Below, piece by piece: positions 55,981 to 64,000 of a DNA stretch of 64,000 nt. The notes beneath the pieces are model-generated. The model was not told where the DNA came from and ran no database searches. It worked only from the letters and a program-made list of their open reading frames with translations. The position numbers and the translations under genes were made by a program. The DNA comes from Sphingobium sp. AP49 (GTDB lineage: Bacteria; Pseudomonadota; Alphaproteobacteria; Sphingomonadales; Sphingomonadaceae): assembly GCF_000281715.2 (NCBI RefSeq), contig NZ_CP124576.1:3293501-3357500 (forward strand), given 5' to 3'. Within the stretch, counting starts at the first letter, position 1; each line of letters opens with the position of its first letter.

Positions 55981-56178
55981 TTACTCTTCGATGGAACGTG
56001 CTTTCAATTTAGGTCCGAGCAAACCGATCAAACTGGTGATTCCGCATGTAAGCAATACAAGCCCGACGGGCGGCTTACCCTCACTGATCCATACGGTTAG
56101 CAGCACTGATCCACTAACGATTATTGGCGTCGCAAGAGCATAACACATAAGCGTGTAATGGGTCTGAACACGGGGCAT
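55981..56178 (-). CDS. Small membrane protein in low-GC patch
   Basis: A 65-residue ORF with two hydrophobic helices (about residues 10-31 and 36-54) joined by a short WISEGKPPVG loop, ending GPKLKARSIEE. The local composition is clearly less GC-rich than the flanking genes, and its codons are unlike theirs. This suggests recent transfer or a relic. The ribosome site is weak. I do not recognise a family. It stands alone between the TSUP gene and hrpB. Confidence 0.5.
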   Translation of the reverse strand: MPRVQTHYTLMCYALATPIIVSGSVLLTVWISEGKPPVGLVLLTCGITSLIGLLGPKLKARSIEE

Positions 56179-56352
56179 CGTTAGACGATATCATGCGACA
56201 GAATGACCGCAAGGGGGCGATTGTTGCCGAACGATCTTTACAGCTATCGCCCGTCACCTCCCCAAAACCAGCCTGACCGCTCCCCACCCCATTCCCCCTT
56301 GCTTGTCCTGCGCCTTGCGCTCTGCCCCGATTGGCGCGAGAGGGGGCGGATC

Positions 56353-58803
56353 ATGACTGCCCCTGCCCTGCCGATCCATGCCGTGTTGCCCGACCTGCTC
56401 GCCGCGCTGGCGCGTGGCAGCAATGCGGTGCTGGTGGCGCCGCCGGGCGCGGGCAAGACGACGGCGGTGGCGCCGGCGCTGCTCGACCAGCCCTGGTGCA
56501 CGGGGCAAGTGCTGCTGCTGTCGCCGCGCCGTCTTGCCGCGCGGGCCGCGGCCGAGCGCATTGCCGAGATGCTGGGGGAACAGCCCGGCGGCACGGTCGG
56601 CTATGCGACGCGGATGGACAGCAAGGTTTCGGCCAAGACACGGCTGCTGGTGCTGACCGAAGGCATTTTCGTCCGCCGCATCCAGGATGATCCCGAACTG
56701 GCGGGCGTGTCGGCCGTGCTGTTCGACGAAGTGCATGAGCGCAGCCTGGACAGCGATTTCGGCCTGGCGCTGGCGCTCGACGCGCAGGCGGCATTTCGGC
56801 CGGACCTGCGCATTCTGCCGATGTCGGCGACGCTGGATGGCGCGCGCTTTTCCACCTTGCTGGATGGCGCGCCGGTGATCGAAAGCGAGGGCAAGATCCA
56901 GCCCTTGGAGCTGCGCAATATCGGTCGCCATGCCGAAAAGCGGATCGAGGATGAGATGGCCGCCGCCATTCGCCGCGCGTTGGAGGAGGAAGCCGACGGC
57001 GACCTGCTCGCCTTCCTGCCCGGCGTGCGGGAAATCGAGCGCACCGCCGAACGGATCGAGGGCACCACCGCCGAGATTCACATGTTGCACGGCTCGCTCG
57101 ATCCGGCGGCTCAGCGCGCCGCCATCCGCCCCTCGCGCGAAGGGCGGCGCAAGGTGATCCTCGCCACCTCGATCGCCGAGACCAGCCTGACCATCGACGG
57201 CGTCCGCATCGTCGTCGACAGCGGCCTGGCTCGTCGCCCACGCTATGACCGCGCCGCCGGCGTCACCCGCCTGGTCACCGAGCGCGCCAGCCAGGCGTCG
57301 GCAACCCAGCGCGCCGGCCGCGCCGCGCGCCAGCGTCCGGGCGTCGCCTATCGTCTGTGGGAAGCCGCCGCGACGGCGGGCATGCCGCCCTTCGACCCGC
57401 CCGAAATATTGGAAAGCGATCTTTCCAGCCTGTTGCTCGACTGCGCGCTCTGGGGCGTGAACGATCCAGCCAGCCTGCGCTGGCTCGACGCGCCGCCCGC
57501 CGCCGCCTTGGCCGAGGCTTCCCGGCGGCTGACCGCGCTGGAAGCGCTCGACACCGACGGCCGCATCACCCCCCATGGCAAGGCGCTCGCTACCCTGCCG
57601 CTGGCGCCGCGCATCGCCCATATGCTGGTGCGCGCCGGTGAGCGCGGCCTCGCCCGCACCGCCGCCGAGATCGCAGTCCTGCTCGGTGAACGCGGCCTGG
57701 GCGGGCAGGATACCGACCTCACCCTGCGGCTCCAGCGCTGGCGCCGCGAGGGCGGCAAGCGAGCCGAAGCAGGTCGCGGCCTCGCCAAGCGCTGGGCCAG
57801 GCTGGTCGATGCCCGGTCGCCCGCAGAGGGCGGACTGCACGATGTCGGCCTCTGCCTTGCCCTTGCCTTTCCCGATCGCGTCGCCAAGCGCCGCTCCGCC
57901 GACGGTGCCGACTGGGCGAGCGTGGGCGGGCGCGGCTTCCGCCTCGATCCGCTCTCGCCGCTGGCCAGCGAAGCCTGGCTGGCGGTGGGCGAGGTGCAGG
58001 GCAGCGCCGCGGGTGCGCGCATCCTGTCCGCCGCCCCGATCGGCGAGGCAGACGTGATCGCTTTGTTCGGCGAACGCATCGCCGAGCATCGCACGGTAAA
58101 ATTCCGCCCCGCCAATGGCGGGATCGAGGCGCTGCGGGAGCGCCGGCTGGGCGCGGTCCGCCTGTCCTCCGGCTCCGATGACCGGCCCGACCCCGATGCC
58201 ATGGTCGCCGCGCTGGTCGATGGCGTGCGGCAGGGCGGCCTTGCCCTCCTCCCCTGGTCGGAGGCGGCGCAATCGCTGCGGATGCGCGCAGATTTTGCCG
58301 GGATCGACGAATTGTCCGACGCCGCCCTGATCGACACGCTGGACGAGTGGCTGCCGCCGCTGCTGGCGGGCAAGCGCCGCCTGTCCGACGTCGACCGCTC
58401 GCAACTGTCGGGCGTGCTCGAAACGCTGATCGGCTGGGACGGCAAGCAGCAGCTCGACCGGCTCGCCCCGCCCGATTTCCGATCGCCTGCCGGCTCCACC
58501 CATGCGATCGACTATGCGGCGGAAGGTGGCCCGCGCGTGGAATTGCGGGTGCAGGCGCTGTTCGGCCTGTCGCAGCATCCCACGGTCGGAAACCAGCGCA
58601 TTCCGCTGGTCCTGTCGCTCACCTCGCCCGCCGGCCGGCCAATCCAGACGACGCGCGACCTGCCGGGCTTCTGGGCCGGCAACTGGCGCGACGTGGCCAA
58701 GGAAATGCGCGGCCGCTATCCCCGCCACCCTTGGCCCGACGATCCGGCGAGCGCCAATGCCACATTGCGCACCAAAAATGCGGACGCGCGCCGCAACTCT
58801 TGA
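56353..58803 (+). CDS. hrpB: ATP-dependent helicase HrpB
   Basis: An 816-residue DExH-box RNA helicase. Motif I is APPGAGKTT (about residue 35), motif II is DEVHERSLDSDF, and SAT follows. HMLHGSLDPAAQR, TSIAETSLTIDG and QRAGRAARQRPG make up the second domain. The C-terminal HrpB domain is present (LPPLLAGKRRLSDVDRSQL). The length matches HrpB. Its biological task is poorly defined, though mRNA processing is reported for relatives. I start at 56353 (MTAPALPIH), with GGGGGCGGA upstream. The longer frame is not conserved. Confidence 0.93.
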   Translation: MTAPALPIHAVLPDLLAALARGSNAVLVAPPGAGKTTAVAPALLDQPWCTGQVLLLSPRRLAARAAAERIAEMLGEQPGGTVGYATRMDSKVSAKTRLLVLTEGIFVRRIQDDPELAGVSAVLFDEVHERSLDSDFGLALALDAQAAFRPDLRILPMSATLDGARFSTLLDGAPVIESEGKIQPLELRNIGRHAEKRIEDEMAAAIRRALEEEADGDLLAFLPGVREIERTAERIEGTTAEIHMLHGSLDPAAQRAAIRPSREGRRKVILATSIAETSLTIDGVRIVVDSGLARRPRYDRAAGVTRLVTERASQASATQRAGRAARQRPGVAYRLWEAAATAGMPPFDPPEILESDLSSLLLDCALWGVNDPASLRWLDAPPAAALAEASRRLTALEALDTDGRITPHGKALATLPLAPRIAHMLVRAGERGLARTAAEIAVLLGERGLGGQDTDLTLRLQRWRREGGKRAEAGRGLAKRWARLVDARSPAEGGLHDVGLCLALAFPDRVAKRRSADGADWASVGGRGFRLDPLSPLASEAWLAVGEVQGSAAGARILSAAPIGEADVIALFGERIAEHRTVKFRPANGGIEALRERRLGAVRLSSGSDDRPDPDAMVAALVDGVRQGGLALLPWSEAAQSLRMRADFAGIDELSDAALIDTLDEWLPPLLAGKRRLSDVDRSQLSGVLETLIGWDGKQQLDRLAPPDFRSPAGSTHAIDYAAEGGPRVELRVQALFGLSQHPTVGNQRIPLVLSLTSPAGRPIQTTRDLPGFWAGNWRDVAKEMRGRYPRHPWPDDPASANATLRTKNADARRNS

Positions 58804-58859
58804 CTTGGGCGTGACCGCTGGTGCAACGCACAATGACGATTTTACGGAGTTCCATCGCG

Positions 58860-59138
58860 ATGACCGCGCGCATTTACCAGATCCAGAAGAACGCCCTCCA
58901 GTCCGGCAAGGCGCTGACTCACAAGTGGGTGCTGGAATATGCGCCCGCCGAAGCGAAGAAGGCCGATCCGCTGACCGGCTGGGCCGGCTCGGGCGACACC
59001 AAGCAGCAGCTGAAGCTCAGCTTCTCCTCGCAGGAAGCCGCCGTCGCCTATGCCGAGCGCGAGAAGATCGCCTACACCGTCATCGCGACCCCGCCCAAGA
59101 CGCTGAAAATTCAGGCCTACGCCGACAATTTCCGCTGA
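58860..59138 (+). CDS. ETC complex I subunit, NDUFS4-like
   Basis: A 92-residue accessory complex I subunit homologous to eukaryotic NDUFS4, common in alphaproteobacteria. It starts MTARIYQIQKNALQSGKA. The conserved WVLEYAP and DPLTGWAGSGDTKQQLKLSF are present, and the end YADNFR is typical. It stabilises the NADH-binding arm. ACGGAG lies 9-10 nt before the ATG at 58860, so the longer frame to 58821 is rejected. It stands alone here: no nuo genes are in the window. Confidence 0.92.
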   Translation: MTARIYQIQKNALQSGKALTHKWVLEYAPAEAKKADPLTGWAGSGDTKQQLKLSFSSQEAAVAYAEREKIAYTVIATPPKTLKIQAYADNFR

Positions 59139-59302
59139 TCCTCCCGCCCCTGTGGGGCTGGAATAGCAGAGCGCGGCGCGACACGGCACGCCGCGAACAA
59201 GGCATATTGCCCCAGATGCTGCCCGATTGACGCCTTATTCGCTTGCCAAAGAGCTGGCTGAGGCGGCAAAAGCCGTGCTTTCATGGAAAGATTGACGAGA
59301 TA

Positions 59303-59545
59303 ATGACCGATCGCAGCGAGATTTTCGACAGCGTCGCCGCGCAGATCGCCCCCTTCAACAAGAAGGGCGTCGACCTCAGCGAAGCCACCACTTTTGCCGG
59401 CGACCTGGAATGGGACAGCCTGACCGTGATGGACTTCGTCGCAGCCATCGAGGACGAGTTCGACATCATCATCACCATGAACATGCAGGCCGAGATCGAG
59501 ACCGTGGGCCAGCTGGTCGACGCGGTCGCCAAGCTCAAGGGCTAA
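59303..59545 (+). CDS. Acyl carrier protein of sphingolipid synthesis
   Basis: An 80-residue acyl carrier protein. The phosphopantetheine site is EWDSLTVMDFV, with S39. The flanking helices are acidic (AAIEDEFDIIITMNMQAEIE). A carrier directly before serine palmitoyltransferase is the AcpR type known from Caulobacter and Zymomonas. It carries the acyl chain to the synthase and is distinct from the fatty-acid AcpP. The ATG at 59303 follows ACGAGATA. The 106-nt gap to spt contains an inverted repeat. Confidence 0.92.
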   Translation: MTDRSEIFDSVAAQIAPFNKKGVDLSEATTFAGDLEWDSLTVMDFVAAIEDEFDIIITMNMQAEIETVGQLVDAVAKLKG

Positions 59546-59560
59546 GCCGCCCTCCCTGTC

Positions 59561-59624
59561 CCGTTCGCTTCGAGCGAAGTCGAGAAGCCTCCCGTACCGG
59601 TTCTCGACAGGCTCGACCCGAACG
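59561..59624. repeat. Inverted repeat between acp and spt, type A relative
   Basis: CCGTTCGCTTCGAGCGAAG (from 59561) with following TCGAGAA is inverted by TTCTCGACAGGCTCGAC and CCGAACGG, ending 59624. The arms are related to those at 54683-54781. The hairpin lies inside the probable acp-spt transcript, 28 nt before the spt start, so it could lower spt expression or act as an RNA processing site. Confidence 0.65.
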
Positions 59625-59651
59625 GAGGTTCTGAACCGAACGGATTTTACT

Positions 59652-60914
59652 ATGACCGACGCCCTTGCCACCGCGAACGATTCCCGCACCCCGGACGAAG
59701 TACCGGGCGCGCGCGATCTCTTCTCCAAGTTCGATCCGCTGATCAACGAGCGCGAGGCGCTGCTGGCGACGGGCGTGCGCGATCCCTACGCGATCGTCAT
59801 GGACCAGGTGCTCTCGCCCACCCGTGCGATCATCAAGGGCAAGGAAACCATCCTGCTCGGCACCTATAATTATATGGGCATGACCTTCGACCCAGACGTC
59901 GTCGAAGCCGGCAAGAAGGCGCTGGACGAATTTGGCGCCGGCACCACCGGCAGCCGCGTCCTCAACGGCACCTATCAGGGCCATAAGGAAGTCGAGGACG
60001 CGCTCAAGGAGTTCTACGGCACGTCGGGCGCCATGGTCTTTTCGACCGGCTATCAGGCGAATCTGGGTATCATCTCCACCCTGGCGGGCAAGGGCGACTA
60101 TGTCGTGCTCGACGCCGACAGCCACGCGTCCATCTATGATGGCTGCGCCATGGGCAATGCGGAGATCGTCCGCTTCCGTCACAACAGCGTCGAGGATCTG
60201 GACAAGCGCCTGGGTCGCCTGCCCGCCGACGCGCTGAAGCTGGTCGTGCTGGAAGGCGTCTATTCGATGCTGGGCGACGTCGCCCCGCTGCCCGAGATGG
60301 TCGCCGCCATCCGCAAGCATCCCAACTGCATGATCCTGTGCGACGAAGCGCATGGCATGGGCTTTTTCGGCCCCAATGGCCGTGGCGCCTATGAGGAACA
60401 GGGCGTCGAGGGCGAGATCGACTTCGTGGTCGGCACCTTCTCCAAGTCGGTCGGCACCGTCGGCGGCTTCTGTGTCTCGAACCATCCCAAGTTCGAAATC
60501 CTGCGCCTGGTCTGCCGTCCCTATGTCTTCACCGCATCGCTGCCGCCGAGCGTCGTCGCCACTGCGGCGACCAGCATCCGCAAGCTGATGCACGCCGGCG
60601 AAAAGCGCGCCCATCTGTGGAAGAACAGCCAGCGACTGCACAAGGGCCTGACCGACCTCGGCTTCAAGCTGGGCAGCGCCACGCCGCAGTCGGCGATCAT
60701 CGCCGTCATCCTGACCGACCAGATGCAGGCGGTGGCGATGTGGCAGACGCTGCTGGAGCTGGGCCTCTACGTCAACATGGCGCGCCCGCCGGCAACCCCG
60801 GCCGGCACCTTCCTGCTGCGCTGCTCACTCTGTGCCGAACATAGTGACGAACAGGTCGAACAGATCATCGCCATGTTCGAGACGGCCGGCAAGGCGACGG
60901 GCGCGATCGCCTGA
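59652..60914 (+). CDS. spt: Serine palmitoyltransferase
   Basis: A 420-residue PLP enzyme that condenses L-serine with an acyl thioester to 3-ketodihydrosphingosine, the first step of sphingolipid synthesis. The catalytic residues match Sphingomonas paucimobilis SPT in number: H159 in DADSHAS, D231 and H234 in LCDEAHGMGF, K265 in TFSKSVGTVGGF. The P(P)ATP loop is MARPPATPAGTFLLR. It lacks a membrane anchor, as in the soluble bacterial form. It follows the carrier gene by 106 nt. Ceramide synthase and reductase genes are not in the window. Confidence 0.96.
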   Translation: MTDALATANDSRTPDEVPGARDLFSKFDPLINEREALLATGVRDPYAIVMDQVLSPTRAIIKGKETILLGTYNYMGMTFDPDVVEAGKKALDEFGAGTTGSRVLNGTYQGHKEVEDALKEFYGTSGAMVFSTGYQANLGIISTLAGKGDYVVLDADSHASIYDGCAMGNAEIVRFRHNSVEDLDKRLGRLPADALKLVVLEGVYSMLGDVAPLPEMVAAIRKHPNCMILCDEAHGMGFFGPNGRGAYEEQGVEGEIDFVVGTFSKSVGTVGGFCVSNHPKFEILRLVCRPYVFTASLPPSVVATAATSIRKLMHAGEKRAHLWKNSQRLHKGLTDLGFKLGSATPQSAIIAVILTDQMQAVAMWQTLLELGLYVNMARPPATPAGTFLLRCSLCAEHSDEQVEQIIAMFETAGKATGAIA

Positions 60915-60924
60915 TCGCGCTTTT
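60901..60924 (+). terminator. Intrinsic terminator overlapping the spt stop
   Basis: GCGCGATC (60901-60908) and GATCGCGC (60913-60920) form a perfect 8-bp stem with a 4-nt loop, followed by TTTTGT. The spt stop codon is inside it, so the hairpin is short of space if a ribosome covers it. Confidence 0.6.
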
Positions 60925-61036
60925 GTCGGCCCAGACGACCGGCCGGGTATTTCCTGCGACGGAATATGCTACAGCAACGGAACCATCTAACTGCGATAAT
61001 CGCGCGGTTAACATAGTTCGGTTAGTGTAACGGTAT

Positions 61037-63028
61037 ATGGCGGACGGCGATATCATCGAGGAACAGGAACTGGGCTGGCGGGCCATGGCGCGGCGTTACA
61101 TGCCGGTGGTGCTGGTCATATTGCTGATCGGATCGCTCGGCGCCCTGCTCTATAATGCCAGCAACGCGACGCGCGATCATCAGCGCGCGCTCGCCGAACA
61201 GCAGCGCAGCTTCGAGATCATCGCTCTCGCTCGGGCATTCGACGCCAAGACCGCACGCGCAGAAATCACGCTGGCCCGTTACGTCATCAGCCTCGACCCC
61301 GATACCGGCCGCCTGTTCCAGGACCAGTGGCGGACCGCCGGCAGCCAGCTCAAATCCTTGGCCTATGCCAGTCGCAGTTCGGATTGGCAGCGGGGCAATG
61401 TCCGTGCGCTGCAAGCCGCCTATGCCCAGCGCGGCAAGACGCTGAGCGAAATCGGCCTGCGTACCACTTACGACCAGAAAATGGGTGCCCTCGCCCAATT
61501 CCACAAAGCGGGGCAGTCGCAGGACATCAAGCGCATGACAGCGCTGATCGATCTCGTCATTCAGGCGGAAAATGCCCGGTTGCGCGAACGCAGCCTGGCG
61601 GTGACGCTGGCCGGTGATCGCACGGAATTTGTCGGCAAGACCTCTCGCATGCTGGGGCTGGTCCTGCTCGTCTGCGTCCTGTTCGCCCTGTGGCTGGCCA
61701 ACGCCGCCTATACCGAGCGCCGCAATGCCCGTCGCATGGCCGATGTGGAAGGCGAACGCGCCGATCGGCTGGAAAGCGCGGTTGCCACACGTACGGCCGA
61801 ATTGTCGGACGCCTATCTGCAGCTCAAGCAGGAATCGGCCGAACGGGAAGCGGCCGAGGAAAATCTGCGCCAGATGCACAAAATGGATGCGGTCGGCCAG
61901 TTGACCGGGGGCATCGCGCACGACTTCAACAATATGCTGGCCGTCGTGGTCGGTGGGCTGGAACTGGCCAAGCGCAAGCTGCGGCTCAAGCCCGAGGAAG
62001 CGGGCCGCCACCTCGACAATGCCATGGAAGGCGCCAACCGCGCCGCCGCCCTCACCCGGCGCCTGCTCGCCTTTGCCCGATCCGAACCGCTGTTGCCCAG
62101 CGCGGTCGACCCGGATTCGCTGCTGCGCGGCATGGCGGATCTGGTCGATCGTACCATCGGCGATCAGATCATCGTGCAGTTCGGCCATCAGGCCAAGGGC
62201 TGGCACGTCTTCGTCGACCAGCATCAGATGGAAAATGCGATCCTCAACCTGTGCGTCAATGCCCGCGACGCGATGGAAGGCCGCGGCCGGCTGGCGATCG
62301 AGACCGGCCAGGCCGAACTGGCCGCCAACGAGATCGGCGAATGCGCGCCCGGCGAATATGTGACCCTGTCGGTCACGGACAATGGTTGCGGCATGACGCC
62401 CGAGGTGGTGGCCCGCGTGTTCGAGCCGTTCTTCACGACCAAGCCGGTCGGCAAGGGAACAGGGCTGGGCCTCAGCCAGATATTCGGCTTCGTCCGCCAG
62501 AGCGAAGGCGAAATCCGTATCGATTCCACGGTGAGCAAGGGCACCAGCGTCCATATCTACCTGCCCCGCAAGATCGTGACCGAGGAAGAGAAAGCCGGCG
62601 AGATACATCAGCCCGGCGCAGTCCACACGCTGCATCCGCCGACCCGCATATTGGTGGTCGAGGATGACCCGCGCGTGCTCAACCAGACCATGTCGGCGCT
62701 GGCGGAACTGGGCCATCTGCCCATCGCCTGCGACCATCCGACCAAGGCAGCGAAGCTGCTCGCCAATAATCTCGACATTGGCCTCATCATGAGCGACGTG
62801 CTGATGCCGGACATGACGGGGCCGGAAATGATCCGCGACCTGCCCGCGCAACACCGCCATCTTCCGGTGCTGTTCGTCACCGGCTATACCGGCGATGCAA
62901 CGGAAAGCGCCGATTTCGAGGGGCATGAAGTGCTGCGCAAACCCTATACGCTGATGGCGCTGGGCCAGGCACTGTCGCAGGCGCTCAGCGGATCGAACCG
63001 CGCAGGAACAGCCGCGGCAGCAGAGTGA
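61037..63028 (+). CDS. Hybrid sensor histidine kinase with C-terminal receiver
   Basis: A 663-residue membrane kinase. Helices at about 22-42 and 203-222 enclose a roughly 160-residue periplasmic domain that looks CHASE3-like. A coiled coil (residues 228-285) leads to the H box GGIAHDFNNMLAV. The ATPase has NLCVNARDAMEG, DNGCGM and EPFFTTKPVGKGTGLGL. The receiver (from about 540) has VVEDDP, the acceptor Asp in LIMSDVLMPDMTG and the Lys in LRKPY. It is an orphan kinase close to spt. A regulatory link to the lipid genes is only a guess. Confidence 0.9.
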   Translation: MADGDIIEEQELGWRAMARRYMPVVLVILLIGSLGALLYNASNATRDHQRALAEQQRSFEIIALARAFDAKTARAEITLARYVISLDPDTGRLFQDQWRTAGSQLKSLAYASRSSDWQRGNVRALQAAYAQRGKTLSEIGLRTTYDQKMGALAQFHKAGQSQDIKRMTALIDLVIQAENARLRERSLAVTLAGDRTEFVGKTSRMLGLVLLVCVLFALWLANAAYTERRNARRMADVEGERADRLESAVATRTAELSDAYLQLKQESAEREAAEENLRQMHKMDAVGQLTGGIAHDFNNMLAVVVGGLELAKRKLRLKPEEAGRHLDNAMEGANRAAALTRRLLAFARSEPLLPSAVDPDSLLRGMADLVDRTIGDQIIVQFGHQAKGWHVFVDQHQMENAILNLCVNARDAMEGRGRLAIETGQAELAANEIGECAPGEYVTLSVTDNGCGMTPEVVARVFEPFFTTKPVGKGTGLGLSQIFGFVRQSEGEIRIDSTVSKGTSVHIYLPRKIVTEEEKAGEIHQPGAVHTLHPPTRILVVEDDPRVLNQTMSALAELGHLPIACDHPTKAAKLLANNLDIGLIMSDVLMPDMTGPEMIRDLPAQHRHLPVLFVTGYTGDATESADFEGHEVLRKPYTLMALGQALSQALSGSNRAGTAAAAE

Positions 63029-63866
63029 CCGCGCCCAGCAACGGCCAGCGCCGCTGCCAGGGCTTGATCGCTATGCTGGTGCCGGCATGGCGATTGATCT
63101 TCCAGGCGAGATAGTCGATGCCGCCGGCATAGGTGAAACTGGCCTTGGCCAGCCGCACCACCGACAGATATTTGCCGCGTCGCTGGAGTTGGCGCCAGAG
63201 CTTCGCCGCATTGTCGGGCGAAGGCGGCAGCCCTTCGGCCAGCGCCGCCGCACCGATGCGGCGATAACGATCCGGATCGGCATCGACGATCGAGAGCGAG
63301 CGGCCGGTTTTCTCCGCTCGCAGTTCGGCATTATAGGTGAGCGTAAAACCGGTCTTCCACAGCGTGACCGGATCATCCCCCTGCCCATCTGCCATCGGCC
63401 GGGCGAGCGAGAGCAAGGTCGGTGCGGCCTGCGCCACCGCCACCAGCGCGCGCTGGCGGGCCAAATCGTCCGCCACCCACAGCAAGCGCGAAGGCTGGGC
63501 GAAGCGCGCCCAGACCGAAACATTGTCCGCCTTCACGCTGTTCAGCCGGGCAAAGTCGGCTTCGGACAGCACCGCATATTTGGCGATCAGGCCATTATGC
63601 TCGAACGGAAAGACATTGGGCGGAATCGCCCGGTTCGCCCGCGCCAGCCAGCCCTTGCCATAAGCCGCGTCATAATCGGAGACGATCAGGTAGAAATCGA
63701 GCATCAGCCCGTCGAGATTGGCCTCGCGCAGGCAGGAACCGTAGAAGAGTACGGCCCGCGCCGCATCGGGATATTGCGCCGCGAGCGCGCCCGCCATGGC
63801 CGCCGCGCGCGGATCGGCTGGCGCGGTGAGTTCAGCGGTCACGAGCGAGAATAGGCTGTTGGTCAT
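62985..63866 (-). CDS. Tam41-like nucleotidyltransferase-fold protein
   Basis: A 293-residue protein with no recognised name. Several features resemble Tam41/Mmp37, the mitochondrial CDP-diacylglycerol synthase: YGSCLREANLDGLMLDFYLI in the place of the GS...D nucleotidyltransferase motif, IAKYAVLSEADFARL, and RFAQPSRLLW. No membrane helix is clear except a weak one at the end. If right, it would make CDP-lipid or handle phosphatidate. Its 3' end overlaps the histidine kinase gene by 44 nt, tail to tail. The family call is from remembered motifs only. Confidence 0.6.
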   Translation of the reverse strand: MTNSLFSLVTAELTAPADPRAAAMAGALAAQYPDAARAVLFYGSCLREANLDGLMLDFYLIVSDYDAAYGKGWLARANRAIPPNVFPFEHNGLIAKYAVLSEADFARLNSVKADNVSVWARFAQPSRLLWVADDLARQRALVAVAQAAPTLLSLARPMADGQGDDPVTLWKTGFTLTYNAELRAEKTGRSLSIVDADPDRYRRIGAAALAEGLPPSPDNAAKLWRQLQRRGKYLSVVRLAKASFTYAGGIDYLAWKINRHAGTSIAIKPWQRRWPLLGAVTLLPRLFLRGSIR

Positions 63867-63876
63867 CGGCGCCGCT

Positions 63877-64000
63877 TTAGCGCCGACGGAAGATCAGGGA
63901 CAGATTATTTGCCGGCATCTCCACCTGCCGATCGAAGATCAGCGCTTCCGCATCGGCAGCGGCAATCACATCCTCCATCCGGCGCAGGCCCCAGCGCGGG
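63877..64000 (-). CDS. C-terminal piece of DUF938/UPF0585-like methyltransferase
   Basis: Only the last 41 codons are in the window. They read PRWGLRRMEDVIAAADAEAL and end QVEMPANNLSLIFRRR. That final segment is characteristic of the DUF938/UPF0585 group of SAM-dependent methyltransferases (animal METTL26), of unknown substrate. The gap to the Tam41-like gene is 10 nt on the same strand, so they are likely co-transcribed. Confidence 0.6.
   Translation of the reverse strand, partial: PRWGLRRMEDVIAAADAEALIFDRQVEMPANNLSLIFRRR

Noticed and set aside
56254..58833. 859-residue minus-strand frame over hrpB
   Set aside because: A shadow of the helicase gene with no recognisable motif.
60953..61036. 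GGAAC followed by CGGTT as an EcfG stress promoter before the hybrid kinase
   Set aside because: The second box is not CGTT and the spacing is too long, so I did not list it.

Overview
This is a GC-rich chromosomal window from a sphingomonad alphaproteobacterium, most likely Sphingobium or Sphingomonas. The clearest marker is a soluble serine palmitoyltransferase at 59652-60914. It is 420 residues long and keeps the catalytic positions H159, D231, H234 and K265 of the Sphingomonas paucimobilis enzyme. A dedicated acyl carrier protein gene (59303-59545) lies directly upstream, as expected for sphingolipid synthesis. Gene families and intergenic repeats fit the same group. No rRNA, CRISPR array, complete insertion sequence or prophage is visible. 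Two tRNA genes are present (Gln-TTG, Trp-CCA).

Layout. 1-5.6 kb: three aldo/keto reductases (one cut by the left edge), two LysR regulators and an MFS exporter. 5.8-13.3 kb: one minus-strand operon for a heavy-metal RND efflux system, in the order response regulator, sensor kinase, adaptor, pump, DUF3240 protein, outer-membrane channel. The pump gene carries a single-base frameshift. 14.1-15.6 kb: a gene graveyard beside tRNA-Gln, with remnants of ycaQ, rbbA and yhhJ. 16-23.6 kb: small regulators, transporters, an enoyl-CoA hydratase, a phosphoribosyltransferase, and a Rieske oxygenase (frameshifted) coupled to an FAD oxidoreductase. 23.7-25.9 kb: pyrB with a dihydroorotase-like gene that lacks the metal ligands. 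26.9-29.4 kb: tRNA-Trp, secE, nusG, rplK, rplA. 29.6-33.7 kb: a DEAD-box helicase convergent with a CPA2 antiporter and two short membrane-protein ORFs. 33.9-40 kb: rplU, rpmA, two GNAT acetyltransferases, a TetR regulator, obgE, proB and an SDR protein. 40.5-43.2 kb: cvpA, radA and an EEP-family hydrolase. 43.5-53 kb: two patatin-like proteins, phhB, a zincin, ccmAB, a GntP permease, a DMT exporter and a JmjC-like cupin. 53-56 kb: chorismate mutase, a polyprenyl diphosphate synthase and a TSUP transporter. 56-64 kb: hrpB, an NDUFS4-like subunit, acp, spt, a hybrid histidine kinase, a Tam41-like protein and a DUF938 fragment.

The less ordinary content lies between genes and in broken genes. 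Two related elements (40049 and 55609) each start about 37 nt after a stop codon and share a hairpin with a compensatory base-pair change. Other gaps hold long perfect or near-perfect inverted repeats. Three otherwise healthy-looking frames are broken by one missing base in a C or G run, which could be real decay or a consensus error. I found no clear sign of an entirely new multi-gene system. The best novelty candidates are the covarying 3'-end repeat, the rbbA-yhhJ chimera and the Tam41-like gene near the sphingolipid genes.
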